Positions 14,906 through 27,984 of a stretch of 64,000 nucleotides of DNA are shown one piece after another. The position numbers and the translations under genes were made by a program. Origin of the DNA: Cacajao melanocephalus (lineage: Eukaryota > Chordata > Mammalia > Primates > Pitheciidae); the NCBI GenBank assembly GCA_963573385.1, contig CAUYLG010013832.1, forward strand, positions 1 to 64,000, in the 5' to 3' direction. The notes under the pieces are model-generated. The model saw only the letters and a list, made by a program, of their open reading frames with translations, searched no databases and had not been told where the DNA came from. Each line of letters starts with the position of its first letter. The first letter of the stretch is position 1.

Positions 14906-15232
14906 CATGCTAAATTCACCAGAGAAAGCATCTCTGTGATTAATTCTTCACCAGGCTGATAGAAAATACAATCCATATGTGACAAGAAAATTGTCTCTTG
15001 ATCTAAGCAAAACTCTTCACTGTTGTTCTTCACAAGAATATTAGTCTATCAAATCTAAGATATCATCCAATAAAATGCATAATGAATCCATATATTAAAA
15101 TGTAATAAATGTTCATCTAAGGAATAATGAAATATAATAGAAAGGGAGCTAACACAAGACTGCGCCCTTAGGAAAAACGTACATCAATAGTAACAACAAA
15201 AGAATTTGGTTTACTTAATGTGGTCAAATAAC

Positions 15233-15263
<31 letters not shown>

Positions 15264-15397
15264 AAATCAGTTGCGGCTTCTATTCAAGCAGTGTATTTGT
15301 CATAAATAAATTGCATTCGCCCCTAAACACTTATACTGTCCACATAACTGTGTTTTTAAAAACGTTGTGATAGTTTTAGACACAAAGTAAAAATATG
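14906..15397. other. Unannotated stretch containing a long A-run
   Basis: Apart from a 29-base A-run at 15233-15261 (possibly the tail of an unrecognised retrocopy, or simple expansion), nothing is recognised. Confidence 0.45.
15233..15261 (+). repeat. (A)29 mononucleotide run
   Basis: 29 consecutive A residues; likely polymorphic in length. No retroelement body was recognised immediately upstream. Confidence 0.95.
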
Positions 15398-15409
15398 TCT
15401 CCTGAATAT

Positions 15410-15733
15410 ATTTTTTTTTGAGATGAAATTTAGTTGTTGTTGTCCAGGCTGGAGTGTAATGGAGTGACCTCAGCTCACTTCAACCTCTGCCTCCCTTGTT
15501 CAAGTGATTCTTCTGCCTCAGTCTCCCAAGTAGCTGAGAGCATAGAAGATGTCTGCCACCAAACTCCGCTACCCAGCTTTTTTTATTTTTTTTTTAATTT
15601 TATTTTTTTTTTCAGTAGAGATGGTATTTCACCATGTTGGTCAGGCTGGTCCTGAACTCATGATCTTAGGTGATCCACCCGCCTTGGCCTCCCAAAGTGC
15701 TAGGATTACAGGTGTGAGCCAGGGCACCTGGCC
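15410..15733 (-). mobile_element. Alu, antisense, with target-site duplication
   Basis: A full dimeric Alu in reverse orientation with an enlarged T-rich middle linker (about 15578-15611). Near-identical 12-bp flanks, tctcctgaatat at 15398-15409 and tcttctgaatat at 15734-15745, are its target-site duplication. Frames at 15434-15655 and 15549-15752 are Alu-derived. Confidence 0.93.
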
Positions 15734-15745
15734 TCTTCTGAATAT

Positions 15746-16239
15746 TTTTTGACAATAAAATGTTTAAAAACATATTTTAATGAGCACACTTATAACATTC
15801 TCATTTTTTCAAAAAAAAAAGTGATACCCTCAGCAAGTATCAGTACATTAAATATAGCCTTCCCCTTTGTTTATAAGAAGATAGTTGTTATTATTGACTG
15901 AAATTTTTAATTTATGCATTATTTTAAAATTTTTCATATGTTAAAGACAGAGAATATTGTTATCTGATATAAAAGATATTACATTTAAGAGTTAGTTTTT
16001 ATTAATATGAATAAAAGACACGTTATTCCTGGTTGTTATAAGATAATGTAAGAAAGAAATATTCTATAACATATTACTTTCTTGTGCAACATGTAACATA
16101 TTGCTTCAAGACTACTGGTTATAAGTCCATTTTGTTTGAATATTTGTGATAATTAGCAAGAGGCAATTTAACCAGAATGTTTTATCAGCTTTAGTGAAAT
16201 ATTATGAATGATATTCCTTGGTGCTTCTTTTTTATGGAA
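15746..16239. other. Unannotated AT-rich stretch
   Basis: No gene or specific repeat recognised. Confidence 0.4.
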
Positions 16240-16540
16240 TTTAGAAAGAAGAAGTACTAAGCCCATTTCTGCAGAGGCTGGACTCTTGTGATGGGTGTTT
16301 GACTTAAGGACTCCCCAGCTGACAAGCCAAAATTTTCTATTAACTGCGCTGTTGTCTGAGACTCCACCTATGTAACTCCCTCCTGTTCCCTCTGTTCTTC
16401 ATGAAAGTTGAGAACTGCATTTCAGTTTGATGGCTCTCCTTGTCTCCTTTTCCTCTGCTCCCACTCAAAGAAAGTTTTTTTCTGATAAACTTCTTGTACA
16501 TCTAATTTCATCTTGGTGTCTACCTCTCAGAAGAGTTGAA
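16240..16540 (+). mobile_element. Possible LTR fragment
   Basis: An island of more balanced composition, with a C/T-rich block around 16370-16470 and a polyadenylation-region-like layout, in otherwise AT-rich DNA. It resembles a retroviral-type LTR in style, but I cannot name a family and no duplication flanks are clear. Confidence 0.3.
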
Positions 16541-16549
16541 CAAATGCAA

Positions 16550-16835
16550 TAACATAGTATTGCTATTAATAAAAAAGAGAACAACAATGTCAAAAATACA
16601 CAATGCATAATTCCATTTCTAAAGTAGGAAAATTTATAGAAGTGAAAAGCAGATTATGGCTTCCCAGGATTTGCTGGAGGAGGGAATGACTTCTTAATAG
16701 GAATGTTTCCTTTGGAGTCATGAAGTTTTCTGGGTACAGATAATGGTGATGGTTGAAAAACATTGCAAATGTACTATGTGGTAGTAATAAAATAATTATG
16801 TTATGTGTTTTTTACCATAAAATGCAGTAAATTTA
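16550..16835 (+). mobile_element. Old L1 (L1M-type) 3' end
   Basis: Resembles the 3' end of old mammalian L1: the block aatggtgatggttgaaaaac at 16741-16760, a statement of the 'ttttaccataaaa' type near 16811-16821, and a terminal A-rich tail. Strongly diverged and 5' truncated. Confidence 0.6.
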
Positions 16836-19059
16836 AAAAGGGAGTGAGGAGATTTTTCCTTTAAACTATTTTTTCTCATGGTATATGTAGGATTCAATTT
16901 ACATATTGTATTTTAGTGGTTTCTTGCTAAAAGAGATGACATGATCAAATAATATTAGAGCAATCTGAATTAAATAAATGGGTTTTAAGCTTTAACATAA
17001 TAATGAAAAACAAGAAAATTTGGGTGTGCCATTACCTTCTCATAGTTTCAGAATTTCTTAATTTCCAAAAGAAATATTATTTATTGCTTGATAATCAATT
17101 GTAACATATAAATTGTGTCATAATTTTTAGATTGTTACCAAAATATAATTCTTTCATCTATAAATTTACTTTTAATTTGTATGTCATGATATTTGTGTTA
17201 AAGAATGAAAGATCAAATTATTTATTTTAATAATAATATATTTTTATAAAATGCAACCAGATGTGATACAGAAACATACATTTCTTATTTTATGTGAAAT
17301 CACTGTCCAATCATTTATAAATAAATGCCAGGCTCTCTTTCCTATTCATACTTATATTTCACTGTAGAAATTGCTAAAGATTTCTCAAGAGGGCCTGTAT
17401 ACTGCCAGTCAAGTCCCAGATGGCCTCGACGTCTGCTTAAAACAGAACGTTTCTGAATATTTCTCAGGAGTGAATCTAACTTATTTATTGATTCTATTAT
17501 TCACTGACACATCTTTAGTATTTATTAAGAGTACTTAGGACACTAGCTTACACATAGAAGGGAGCTGGTTCTCTTCCAGTTCACCATTGACATTGTCTTA
17601 ATCGTTCTGTTTTAAAGCCTCTCATTTTCTGTAGAAATCCCAGAAGGAAGATAAATGGTTGAGAAAGACTTGGTTCATCACCTGTGAAATCTCTTCATAA
17701 TAGAGAGTTGTAATTATGAAAAATAACTGCAAACCTATAATTTCTTATTCGGATATCATTTTGGAAATGCAGATTAAGGCCAAATCATGGTAAGTTTTCT
17801 CAACTGGTGTTTCCTTGAACTCTGATACAATCATATCAATTGGTTACCATCTACAGAGCAGCTTGATATATACAATTCTCTAACTGAACTGAGTTTCTTT
17901 CTTGTGCCATGTGTGATGATGACCTTTACATAAGACAATTTTTATTTTGGAGCAGGATCACGTAAGAAATCTAAGTCTTATAAAGTTACCATAAAAAAAC
18001 ATAATTATCTTCTAACAAGAAACTGGAGGATTAATATTATGGACAGACTATATATTTTACTATTCATAAATTTTTCAAATATAAAAACTATTTTTGAAAA
18101 TCCAGAAATACCATAACCCATAAAAACTAAAAAAAAAATTAGGTGAAGGATGACACTGGAGGTAAGATTACCTCCATTTATGAAGATGGAAGGATCATGC
18201 AAATAAATATTGATAGAAGAGACACAACGTATGCTTTTTCAGAGCACCTCTGGAGGGATTTTCAGGAAGAAGGAACACAGTTTACCCTGAAGAATGTGAG
18301 AGAAAATTTTGTTTTCGTAGTATGGTGGGTCATCTTTGATTGAGAATATTAAATAAAGCTTAAAGATGAGGTTTAGCTGGAGGTTGACATAAATGGCAGC
18401 CATCTGTTGTGCTTCTCCTGAGGTTGTGTTCTGAGTACCACAGAATTCTTCACCAGTGACAAAACTAAAAAGAAATATAAAGGAACTAAACAATTATTTT
18501 CAATTATTTTGCAGATAACTTATAGGGACAATGTTTGTATTGAATTCCAGATTAAATTCTATTACTTTCAATATTTGTAGAAGCCTCAGCCAAAAAGACA
18601 TATACATATGCTTATCCCAGAAGTAGCTTATTAATGATAAGACTTTCAAGGAAACAGCTTTCCTGTTGCTTGCCTGATATTTGAAGAAAATAGTAGCATG
18701 GAAAATAAAGGCCAGTATATACAAACAGAAAAACAAAAACAAAGAAATAACAAGCAAGAAAATAAAAACCAAAAAATAACAACAACAACAAAAAAACAAG
18801 CAAAAATACAGGAAAGACATAACTCGAAGTACAGAGAAAACATGAAATTTGAAGCAAAACTTACAGAGATCATTGAGGAGATAACATTTCAATTAATCAA
18901 AGAAGAGGCTAATTGAACTGTGAAAATTAATAGAATTAAGGAAAAGAAATCTGAGGAACATAACTACTAGATGACAGAGATATGTAAAACATCAGTAGTA
19001 AAAGATGTACTTCATAATTCCAGGAATTAGCTCTCAGACTGCATGAGACATCCAGAAAA
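16836..19059. other. Unannotated AT-rich stretch
   Basis: No supported gene. Overlapping open frames at 18500-18892 (minus) arise from a low-complexity A-rich stretch on the plus strand (about 18695-18830) and encode repetitive Phe/Leu/Cys strings. Frames at 18143-18343 (+) and 18239-18493 (-) overlap antisense and have no recognisable motif. Confidence 0.45.
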
Positions 19060-19197
19060 ATATTCCTCCCTCCCTCCCTTTCTCCCTCCTTCCTTCCCTC
19101 CTTTCCTCCCTCCCTCCCTCCCCCCACTCAGTCCCTCCCTACTTCCCTCACTCATTCCTTCCTTCCTTCCTTTCTTCCTTTCTTCCTTCCTTCCTTT
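19060..19197 (+). repeat. Pyrimidine-pure (CCTT/CCCT) microsatellite tract
   Basis: About 138 bases of almost uninterrupted C and T, built from CCTT, CCCT and CTTT units, with a cccccactcag interruption near 19122-19131. Such homopurine-homopyrimidine tracts can form triplex (H-DNA). Open frames on both strands here encode only Pro/Ser/Leu or Gly/Arg/Glu repeats and are artefacts. Confidence 0.95.
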
Positions 19198-19631
19198 TCA
19201 TTTCTGGTTTGTGCCTTGCCAGTATATAGAAAGGTAATTAATTTCTTACATTGATTTACTATCTTGCAGACTTGCTGAGTAATTTATTAGTTCTAAATAC
19301 TTTGGGGGATTCATTTGAATGCTATATACACAGCATTATATTATCTGTGAATAGAGATTATTTGAATCAATCTCTTCCCATCTGGATGTTTTTATTCCTT
19401 TTCCTTGAGCAAATTCCTTGGCTATATTCTACAGTACAATATTGTGAAAGGTAGTGTCCCCAGTTTTCTTTTATTTTTCTCATGTTACAGAGAAAGCATT
19501 CGGTCATTCACCATTAAATATAATGTTACTTGTAGGTTTTCCATTGATGCCCTATAATTGATAAAATTATTTTTATGTGTAATTAGTTCACTATTTTTCG
19601 GTATGAAGGGCTATACAATTTTGATACCTGT

Positions 19632-19941
19632 GGTTGAGAGCAGTGTCTCGTGCTTGCAATTCTAGCACTGTTTGAGGTCAAGATGGGTGGATCACTTGAT
19701 GTTAGGAGTTTGACACAGCTTGACAAACATGGTGAAACCCTGTTTCTACTAAAAATACAAAAATTATTTTGAAGTAGTGATGTGTGTCTGTAATCTAAGC
19801 TTACTTGGGTGGTTATGGTAAGTGAATTGCTTAAACTAGGAGGCAGAGGTTGCACTGAGCCAAAATCATGCCACTGCACTCCATCAAGCCTAGACAAGAA
19901 GAGTGAAACTTTGTCACAAAAAAAAAAAAAAAAAAAAAAAA
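19632..19941 (+). mobile_element. Old Alu nested in L1
   Basis: A highly diverged dimeric Alu (start ggttgagagcagtg, end at a ~23-base A-run at 19919-19941), so probably AluJ or old AluS age. It interrupts antisense L1 sequence, so it inserted after that L1. Frame 19583-19897 is Alu-derived. Confidence 0.85.
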
Positions 19942-20455
19942 GATAAATGCTTTTTCTACATCTATTGATATGGCTACTTTTTTGTTCTTTACTATATTGA
20001 TAAGGTATATAAGATTAATTTTCTTATAGATATTAAACCTATCTTGTAGTCCTGAAATAAAACACACTTGAATGTAGTGAACACTCATTTTAATGTGCTC
20101 CTGGTTTCTTTGTGCAAGTATTTTATTGCAGTTTTTGTGACTATATTGAAAGTGATTTTGGTGCATAGCTTCTGTTGTAATCACTTTTGGTTCTGGTGCT
20201 AAAATAATCTTGTTTTCCACTTATAAGTGAGAAAATGTGGTATTTTTCTTGCTTCTGAGCTTTTTTCCACTTAAGATAATGACCTTTCGTTCCATCCATG
20301 TTGCTGCAAATAACATAATTGTATTGTTTTTTAATGGCTCAATAGTATTCCATGTGTAAATATACTACATTTTATTTATCCAATCTTGTTGATGAACAGT
20401 TAGGTTGATTCCATATCTCTGCTATTATGAATTGTGCTGAAATAAACATATTTTT

Positions 20456-20880
20456 TTTATAATAAGTACAAAAATACCTAGGAATATATTTAATCCAGGA
20501 GGTGAAAGATTTCTATAACGAAAACTATAAAACACTAATGAAAGAAATTGTAGATGGCACTACCAAATAGAAAAAATCGCCCACATTCATGGATTAGAGT
20601 TAGTATCATCAAAATGTCCAAACTTCCCAAAGCAATCTACAGATTCAATAAAATCCTTATTAAAATACCAACACTATTTTTCACAGAATTAGGAATAAAT
20701 AATTCTAAAATTCATATGGAACCAAAAATAGCTCAAATAGCCCAAATAATCCTAAGCAAAAGGAAAAAACTTAGAGGTATCATATTACCTGACTTCAAGT
20801 TATACTTCAACTTCTAGTACAAACATGATACTAATATAAAAATAGACACAAATTAATGGAACAGAATAGAAAAACAAAAA
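20456..20880 (+). mobile_element. L1 ORF2 segment in sense orientation
   Basis: Matches the L1 ORF2 reverse-transcriptase C-terminal region in sense. The open frame at 20554-20817 includes remnants such as RVSIIKMSKLPKAIYRFN. Both neighbours are antisense L1, so this is either a separate insertion or an inverted part of the surrounding element. It is truncated and non-functional. Confidence 0.75.
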
Positions 20881-21185
20881 CAGAAATAAAGCAACATGTC
20901 CATAGCTAGACGATCTTTGACAAAATTGGTAAAAATTACACACTCGGAAAAGGACACTTTCTTCTTTCCTCTCCTAATTTTTGGAAGATCTTGTGAATAA
21001 CTGATATTATTTCTTCTTAAATGTTTGGTAGAGTTCACCAGTGAAGCTATCTGGACTAGAATATTCTTTGTAAGCAGTATTTAAGCTACTCATTCAAACT
21101 CTTTGTTTGTTATAGGACTACTCAATTTTTAAAAATTTTTTTCTTGAGTCAGTTTCATTAGCTTGGCTTTTAGGAATGTGTCTCT

Positions 21186-21362
21186 ATAGTTTAAATGTGT
21201 CACCTCCAAAATCTAGATGTTGAAACTTAAGGGTCAATGTGATGGTCTTGAAGAGAACTTCTTCCTTTGTAAAGGCTATTAAGGGCCTTTACAACAGAAT
21301 ATTTGTGCAGTGTTCTTCATAAATACCTAGTCATAGCTATTTTGTTAGATGGCACAAACCTA
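21186..21362 (+). mobile_element. Partial MaLR-like LTR nested in L1
   Basis: Begins with text like that of the LTR at 14551 (tatagtttaaatgtgtcacc, then aaaatctagatgttgaaactt and a gtgatggt block). Only the first half is present, so it is truncated. Confidence 0.5.
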
Positions 21363-22144
21363 CTAAGATGGTGTCTATTTAAGTTAGATAATTTTTGTCA
21401 TATACTAGTTTATATTATTTTATTACAATTCCTTATATTGCTGTAATGTCTGTAGTAATGTCCCCTATTTAGTCTATGGTTTAAGCTATGGATTCTTTTG
21501 TTAGTGGATTTCGTGTATTGTTTATTTTCATATTATTATTGGTGTATTGGATTTTGTAAATTGATTTTCCATCCCCTATTTAATTTAAATATTCACTGAT
21601 CTTTATTATTTCTTCCATTCTGCTTGTTTTATGTTTACTTTGCTTTTCTTTGTTAGTGGCTTAAGCTAGAGGATTAGGATGATTACTTGAGATACTTCTT
21701 TTTTTTAATATAGGCATTTGCAAGTATACGTTTTCCTTTACTGCTCTAGCAGTATCTCATACATTTTTGTATCCTTTTTTATTTGTTCAAATTATTTCTG
21801 ATTTACATGATTTAGTTTTACAATGTTTCATGTGAACTTGAGAAAAATGTGTATTCTGCTATTGTTGAGTAGAGTGTTCTGAGTTCATCAGATCTAGCTA
21901 CTTTATCGTTTTGATCAAGTCTTCTATTTCCTTCATCTTCTGACTAGTAGTTCTATCCATTATTGAGAGTGAGTTAATTAAATATCAATCTATCATTGTT
22001 AAATTTTCTCTTTGGCCCTTTAATTTTGTCATTGTTTGCTTTGTGCATCAGGAGTATAGAATTAGATCAATATATCATTATACTAGCCTTTTTCAGTGCT
22101 TTTTATTGTGTTGGTGTGAACTTGAACCAATATGTAGGATAACT

Positions 22145-22557
22145 TCCTGTATTAGTCCATTCTTATATTGCCATTAAAAAATACCTTAGATTGGATAATT
22201 TACAAAAAATAATCTTTTGACTCATGGTTCTGAGGTCTACACAGGAAGCTTGGTGCTGGCCTCTGCTTCTGCTGTGGCCTCAGGAAGCTAAAACCAAAAC
22301 AGAAGGCAAAGGGAGAGCAGGCACATCACATGGTGAGATTGGAAGCAAGGGAGCATGGGGGGAGGTGCCATATTCTTTTAAAACAACAGATCATGCATGA
22401 ATTCAGAGCAATAACTGGCTCACTATCAGGAGGAATGCACCAAGACATACATGAGGGATCTGTTTTCATGATCCAAACACTTCCCACCAGGCCCCACAGC
22501 CAACACTGTTCACATTTCAACATGAAGCTTGAAGGAACAAATGTTTAAACCATATCA
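22145..22557 (-). mobile_element. MaLR LTR (MST/THE1-like), antisense, nested in L1
   Basis: Reads as the reverse complement of a MaLR LTR: tgtattagtccattcttata at the left edge, then gataatttacaaaaaataat and a ctcatggttctgaggtctac block. The far end is aatgtttaaaccatatcac. It splits antisense L1 sequence present on both sides. Frames at 22326-22523 and 22330-22548 overlap antisense within it and are not genes. Confidence 0.8.
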
Positions 22558-23530
22558 CTTCTTTTAGCATGAATAACTTTCTTCAGCATTTCTGGCAAAT
22601 GGAACTGCTAGTAACAACTTCCCTCAGTTTTTATCTGGAAATTTCTTTATTTTTTCTTCAGTTTTGAAAGTTAGATTTGATGGATATGAGATTCTTGATT
22701 GACTTTTTTTGTTTTTCTGTGTCAGTATTATGAATATATTATCCTACCACATTCGGGCCTCCTTTCTTTTTCATGAGAAGTCAGCTGTTACTCTTATTGT
22801 GGTTCTCTTGTACACAGTCATTTTACTCTTGTTTCTTGCAAGATTGTCTTTGGCATGCAGCAAGTTTACTGTGATATTGTGTATTAAACTTTGAGTTTAT
22901 TCTAGCTTTCATTCGTTGAGATTTTTGAGTAGTTACCTGAATGTTTCTCAGCAAATTTGGGAAGTTTTCAAGCATTATTTCTTTTTTTTTTCCTCCATGT
23001 TACTTTCTTTTTTTATTGTTTTTGTAATCCTTTTATAGGTATGTTAATGTATTTAATGGTACCTCATATTTCTTTGAGGCTCTGCATATTTATTTCTTAT
23101 TCATTTTTAGGCTGTTCTTTAGATTGCATAATTTTTTACTGGTCTATATCCAAGTTTACTGATCTTTAAACTTTCTACTTCAAATCTGTCATCAAATTTC
23201 TCTACTACAGTTTTTATTTCAATCATTGTATTTGGGAACTCCAGAATTGCCATTTGATTCCTTCTTCTAATTTATATCTTTTTATATAGAGACTTTATTT
23301 GATGAGAAATTGTCATCACACATTTCTTTAAGCATGCTTTCTTTTAATTATTTGAACATATTTTTCTTGCTATATGGAAGACTTTATGTATTAGACTCTA
23401 CATCTCGGCTCTTCCATGAGTTATTTCTCTTATCTGCCTTTTCTATTGTATGGGTCATTTTTCTTTTTCTTTGTATGTCTTATATTTTTTATTGAAGCTA
23501 CATTTTAAATACTATATTGCAGCAATTCCC

Positions 23531-26500
23531 GACATCTATTGCACCAGAACTTCTGCTGTTGTTTGCTTATTTCTTTAGTGACTTAACTGAAAAATTTTAG
23601 TTAAGTCTTTTTCTCTGAAAGTGTAGCCTCAGATATTGTGTTTCAGTGAACACTGTTTTACCTATACACACAATTACCCCAGAATGACAGTGGTTTTAGC
23701 AGGAATCTATTTGGTTGCCTTTTCTGTGATTTCTCTGACAAGCTGTCTGCCTTCGTTGGTATCATACCAAAGAGTTAGCCTCCACTACCACTTCCAGCTC
23801 ATTGCTTTATTATCATTATTTTATTGATAGTGCTCTAGGACATACACTTTTCTACCTTTTACTCAATTAAATTGCTCCACAATTAAATGTTGGTTCATGT
23901 TCAGAGACAGTTTTGAAGTCAAGAACTGGGCTTTGTTCTGCTCTATGATGTTATTTTTAGCTTTTCCTTAGTTGTCTCTGGTAAACTAGCTGCCCTATGG
24001 CTTAGCTTATTGCTTACATAAGGCTATCAGCCTCTTCTTGTCACCCTGTAAATCACCTTCTTTTGTAAGGTGCCCTTTGTCTTGACCTTTCCCATGATCT
24101 GTTCCAAATACAGTTTCTTTGAAGACAGTCTTTGAGTCCTCATTCTTTATGTCTGCTCCTCTTCCTAGGAAATATCCTCGGAGCCATTGCACAAAGGCTA
24201 GGAATATAAACAGTGACCCACTTTTGTCAGAATGATAATTATGCCTTATGACTATGTTGTTGAGTCAAAGCGGTAGTTATGAGTCTCCTTACCTTCCTTC
24301 TACTGATGTGGAAACTTTACCTTATGAGTGAGCTAGAAAAATGATTCTGGAAACAGGACACAGTTTTTTGGCATAACACACCTTTAATAGAGCCTCAACT
24401 CTATTAGTAGAGCTATTTGAAAGAGAGCTCCTGACCTCTCATCCACATTTTCCTAGAATTTAATTTTGAATGGAAAATCATTCCATTAAGCGTGTTTCTA
24501 ATGAACTGCCATAGACACGAAAGTTATTTACATTTTTTAGGAAAACCTGTTATGAGCCTTGAACTTTTCCAAACCTGTTATCAATCAAGCATAAAAACAA
24601 AGTAAAGCCATTTCAAGACTTGCAAGGACTCAGATTTCCTCTTCATACTCAACATTTTGAGAAGGTGACTCAACCAGGAATATGAAGTACTAATTAACAG
24701 TTAGAAACTGGTACATAAAAAGGTGTGAGGCCATACTCACCAAAATAATTGATGAGCAGTTGACTCAGAAATCATTTGGTCCAAAGGTCATCAAACAGTT
24801 TCAAAATATCTAAAAGTAAATTGAGTGGGTGTTATTCAGTATATAAAGTGGGAAGATAATGGAAAACAGACTTGAAGCTTCTCCCTCAAATTAAATAAAT
24901 AAAAATATTCAGAAAATTTATAAAAATATGAAATTTTAACCTGCTTCTTATAATTTATTAGAAATTCTGTATGCTAGGAACAATATTTTTCAGTAAACCA
25001 AATAAACATACCACCTTCATATTGAGCTCTTAACATATTTTCAATATTACAATAAAAACTTTATTCTCATTACTGTTTTTTTCAATATTTAACATTAATT
25101 TATACTCAAAGCATTATGGATTTATGGTTATAGAACAGAATGAATGTATTAAAAAAATTAAAATAAATATAATGTTATGCAAATTGGGAGTGAATACAAA
25201 GAGGATAAAAAAGGTAATTTTGCTTATGTAAAATTTTGATCACATAAATACAAGATTAGTGATCAAATGATATAATAAAATTATTTTTTATTTATTCTGA
25301 CAACTACATAAATTATATCCAATATGCTATAGTAAATCTACTCTCTTGAAAATGATATTAGGTCATTTTTATGAGCAAAACACATATGCTTTTTAGAAAA
25401 ATATGTGAAGAGAAATATTTTATAGAAATCTTCCATTTATGGCACTACTTAGAAGATGTAATGGATCTCTACTGCTCACTTAAGGAACATGAAGACTTCA
25501 CACCTAGGACTGACAGTGGATTATTGGTTGTCTGTAGGGCAATAGAGAAGGAAATAATGGTTAGAAACACTGGGGAATGTAGAGTTACACAGATTTGCTT
25601 TCCTAAAATAATAATAGTCTTTGATAAAACTCCTTAGAGTTGCCTTATTTAAACAAAATATTCTTTTGAGAAGAGAATGAGATAACTGTCATAAAGAATT
25701 TTGCAGGTGCCAAAACAAAATAAGCATTATGTATACTGAGAATCATTTGTATATTTCTAATAAAGTGATTAAATGTTGCCTTCAAGAAGTGTGATGTTGC
25801 CAGGTATATAACTTCTAGAAGTTCAGAGAGTTGTAATTGAATAGCATTTGAACAATTTGAAAAGACCTAAAAGTGCCAGTAAAATAATAGTTGATTGTCA
25901 CCAGGACCAGAGATCACTGTAATACTTGATTAACTTTGCTGATTAGACAAATGTATCCCTGTTAGGAGAAGATGCCAGAATGAAAAAGAAAGATCAAAAG
26001 AAACTTTAAGGATGTGTAATTTTGTAATAATGAAAAGCTGACTGTTGTGGCTATTGCAAAGGAAAGGCATCATTAGTAGTAGCAGATGAACTATAATTAA
26101 AATGAATTTAACCAATGAGACAATTCCATTGTCATACCCTATTAAGGAAAAAGAAGAAAGAGGAAGAGGAGGAGATAAAAGCAGAGGAAGATAGGAAGAG
26201 AGAAAAAAGAAAAGGAAGAACACAGGACCCATAAGAATAGAATTGTATTAAAAAGAAATAAAAGTCTATCAGAGAAGAACATAGCTTATGACAATCCATA
26301 GGTATCAGGGGAGGAGACTTAAAGGATAATAAATAAATAAATAATTTACAAAAAGACAAACTGTAATTGAAATTGTAAGAAAGTAGAGCCGTTATCAGGA
26401 TTGGCACAAACACTGGAAGAAGAAACAAAAATGCATAGAGAAATTTTAGATGGGTTGCACCTAATTCTTTTCATTTTCCTTTCAAGTTCCGTGTCTGGTG

Positions 26501-27896
26501 TTTTCCCACATAGTGAGATGCACATTATAGGAATCATTTCTAAGATAAAACTGTTCTTCCCATTGTGATTCCAATGTGAGTTATTTTTGCCAAAAGTTCA
26601 TACTACCCCCGATATTGGAGATCTTGGCATTGAATGAACAAATATTAGCTTTTGCTACTTTAACCCATTTCATAGTATGATACGAGAATGTGTGGTAATA
26701 ATGTAAGTATTATTCGACCTTGAGAAAACATATTCTTTTTTTTTTCTGGAGAAATAAAATTCTTCTTTGCTAAAGATCTCATTTTTCAATTTAGAGTTAC
26801 TATGGTAATTTTATATCTTCCTACAGTTTTCAAACTAATTTTAGTTTAAAATTGACATGAAGTAATTTAAAGAAGACTTTTAAAACTAATTACATGAGAA
26901 AGATTGTTTTGAGTTTCACACCCTATTAAGGTTCATGTAAAGTGTATAAGAGAAAACTGGATATTTTTAGTATTCCAATGAATGGCTTTTTATTATTTTT
27001 ATGTACATTCATGAAGCCTTTTTAATTTTTTCTACTCTTACATATATTTTGTAGAAGTTATCTAAGGATACCAGTATTATATGAAGAAAAAAAGTATATA
27101 ACATTTATTTTAAAAATATACAGAAAATATTATTTTGCCAAATTCTCTCACTATAGTATTCTCCCTTTTAGATGGAGATTTAACCTCTATATTGCAATTT
27201 TCTTCTTTTATATGTGAGATAGGTGCAAAGATTCATCTGTTGACATTTCAGTTTGTCTGCAATTCTACTTAAATGATTAATCACATTATTAGAAATAGTA
27301 GGCAATTCACCATTTTAAATCCTTATATGTATGCACACAACCTCCATATAAACATTTATAAAAACAGAGCTTAAAAGTTTGTGAGTCTTTGTCATAAAAC
27401 TTTCTGTGAGATTCAGCAAATTATTCTATTTAAATGTATATGTAAACATGCATATAAATGTATGTAGAGTATATGCATTTAAAGATTTAAAAGTTGCTAC
27501 ATTAGAGGCAATTTGGCTAAGAAATCACAAAATGGATGTGGGGCAGGAACTCGGGATATTCAATGCATAATCTAATATTTATTTTTCTTCCACCAGTGGT
27601 TTTCAGAAATATTTTAGCCATATCATATCATTATTTTTTATTCCTGAATGAATACTAACACGGAAGCCTACAAAATAGAACCATTCTAGTTGAAATGGAG
27701 ATAACCTATCACAGTGTATCTATTCTTTCTGCATATCTGCAATGATCTGTTTTGTAGAGATCACTAAGGTTCCTTGGAAAACTTTGAAAATATTTTCTTG
27801 CACCAACTTGACAGTTCAAGTAGGATGGGGTTGCAATTTATGTTCATTGCAAAAATAATGTGTTCAAAATCTGTAATACATATTTATCACAATGAA
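23531..27896. other. AT-rich stretch without recognised genes
   Basis: Up to ~24230 this may still be the far 5' part of the L1 mosaic. Beyond that no gene or specific repeat is seen. The 88-codon frame at 25371-25637 (+) has no recognisable motif. A purine-rich tract at about 26145-26225 (GA-type) explains the Phe/Leu/Ser-rich minus-strand frames there. Confidence 0.45.
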
Positions 27897-27935
27897 TACA
27901 CATATATATATACACATATGTGTGTGCACATATAC

Positions 27936-27984
<49 letters not shown>

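Larger units (their letters stand above)
19198..23530 (-). mobile_element. Old L1 mosaic, mainly antisense, with nested insertions
   Basis: Antisense L1M-like ORF2 text is seen at ~19210-19625, resumes after a nested Alu (~19945-20455), and again at ~20950-21185, 21365-22140 and 22560-23530. The last block has the upstream/5'-region text of old L1. The pieces are interrupted by an Alu, two LTR fragments and a segment in the opposite orientation (20456-20880). It is too diverged to code; the short frames in it are remnants. The end toward ~24230 is uncertain. Confidence 0.7.

Noticed and set aside
18500..18892. Overlapping hydrophobic minus-strand frames, apparent membrane protein
   Set aside because: They arise from A-rich low-complexity plus-strand sequence; three overlapping frames give similar Phe/Leu/Cys strings and no conserved family is evident.
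25930..26537. Hydrophobic minus-strand frames near a GA-rich tract
   Set aside because: The composition follows directly from the purine-rich plus strand; no family motif.
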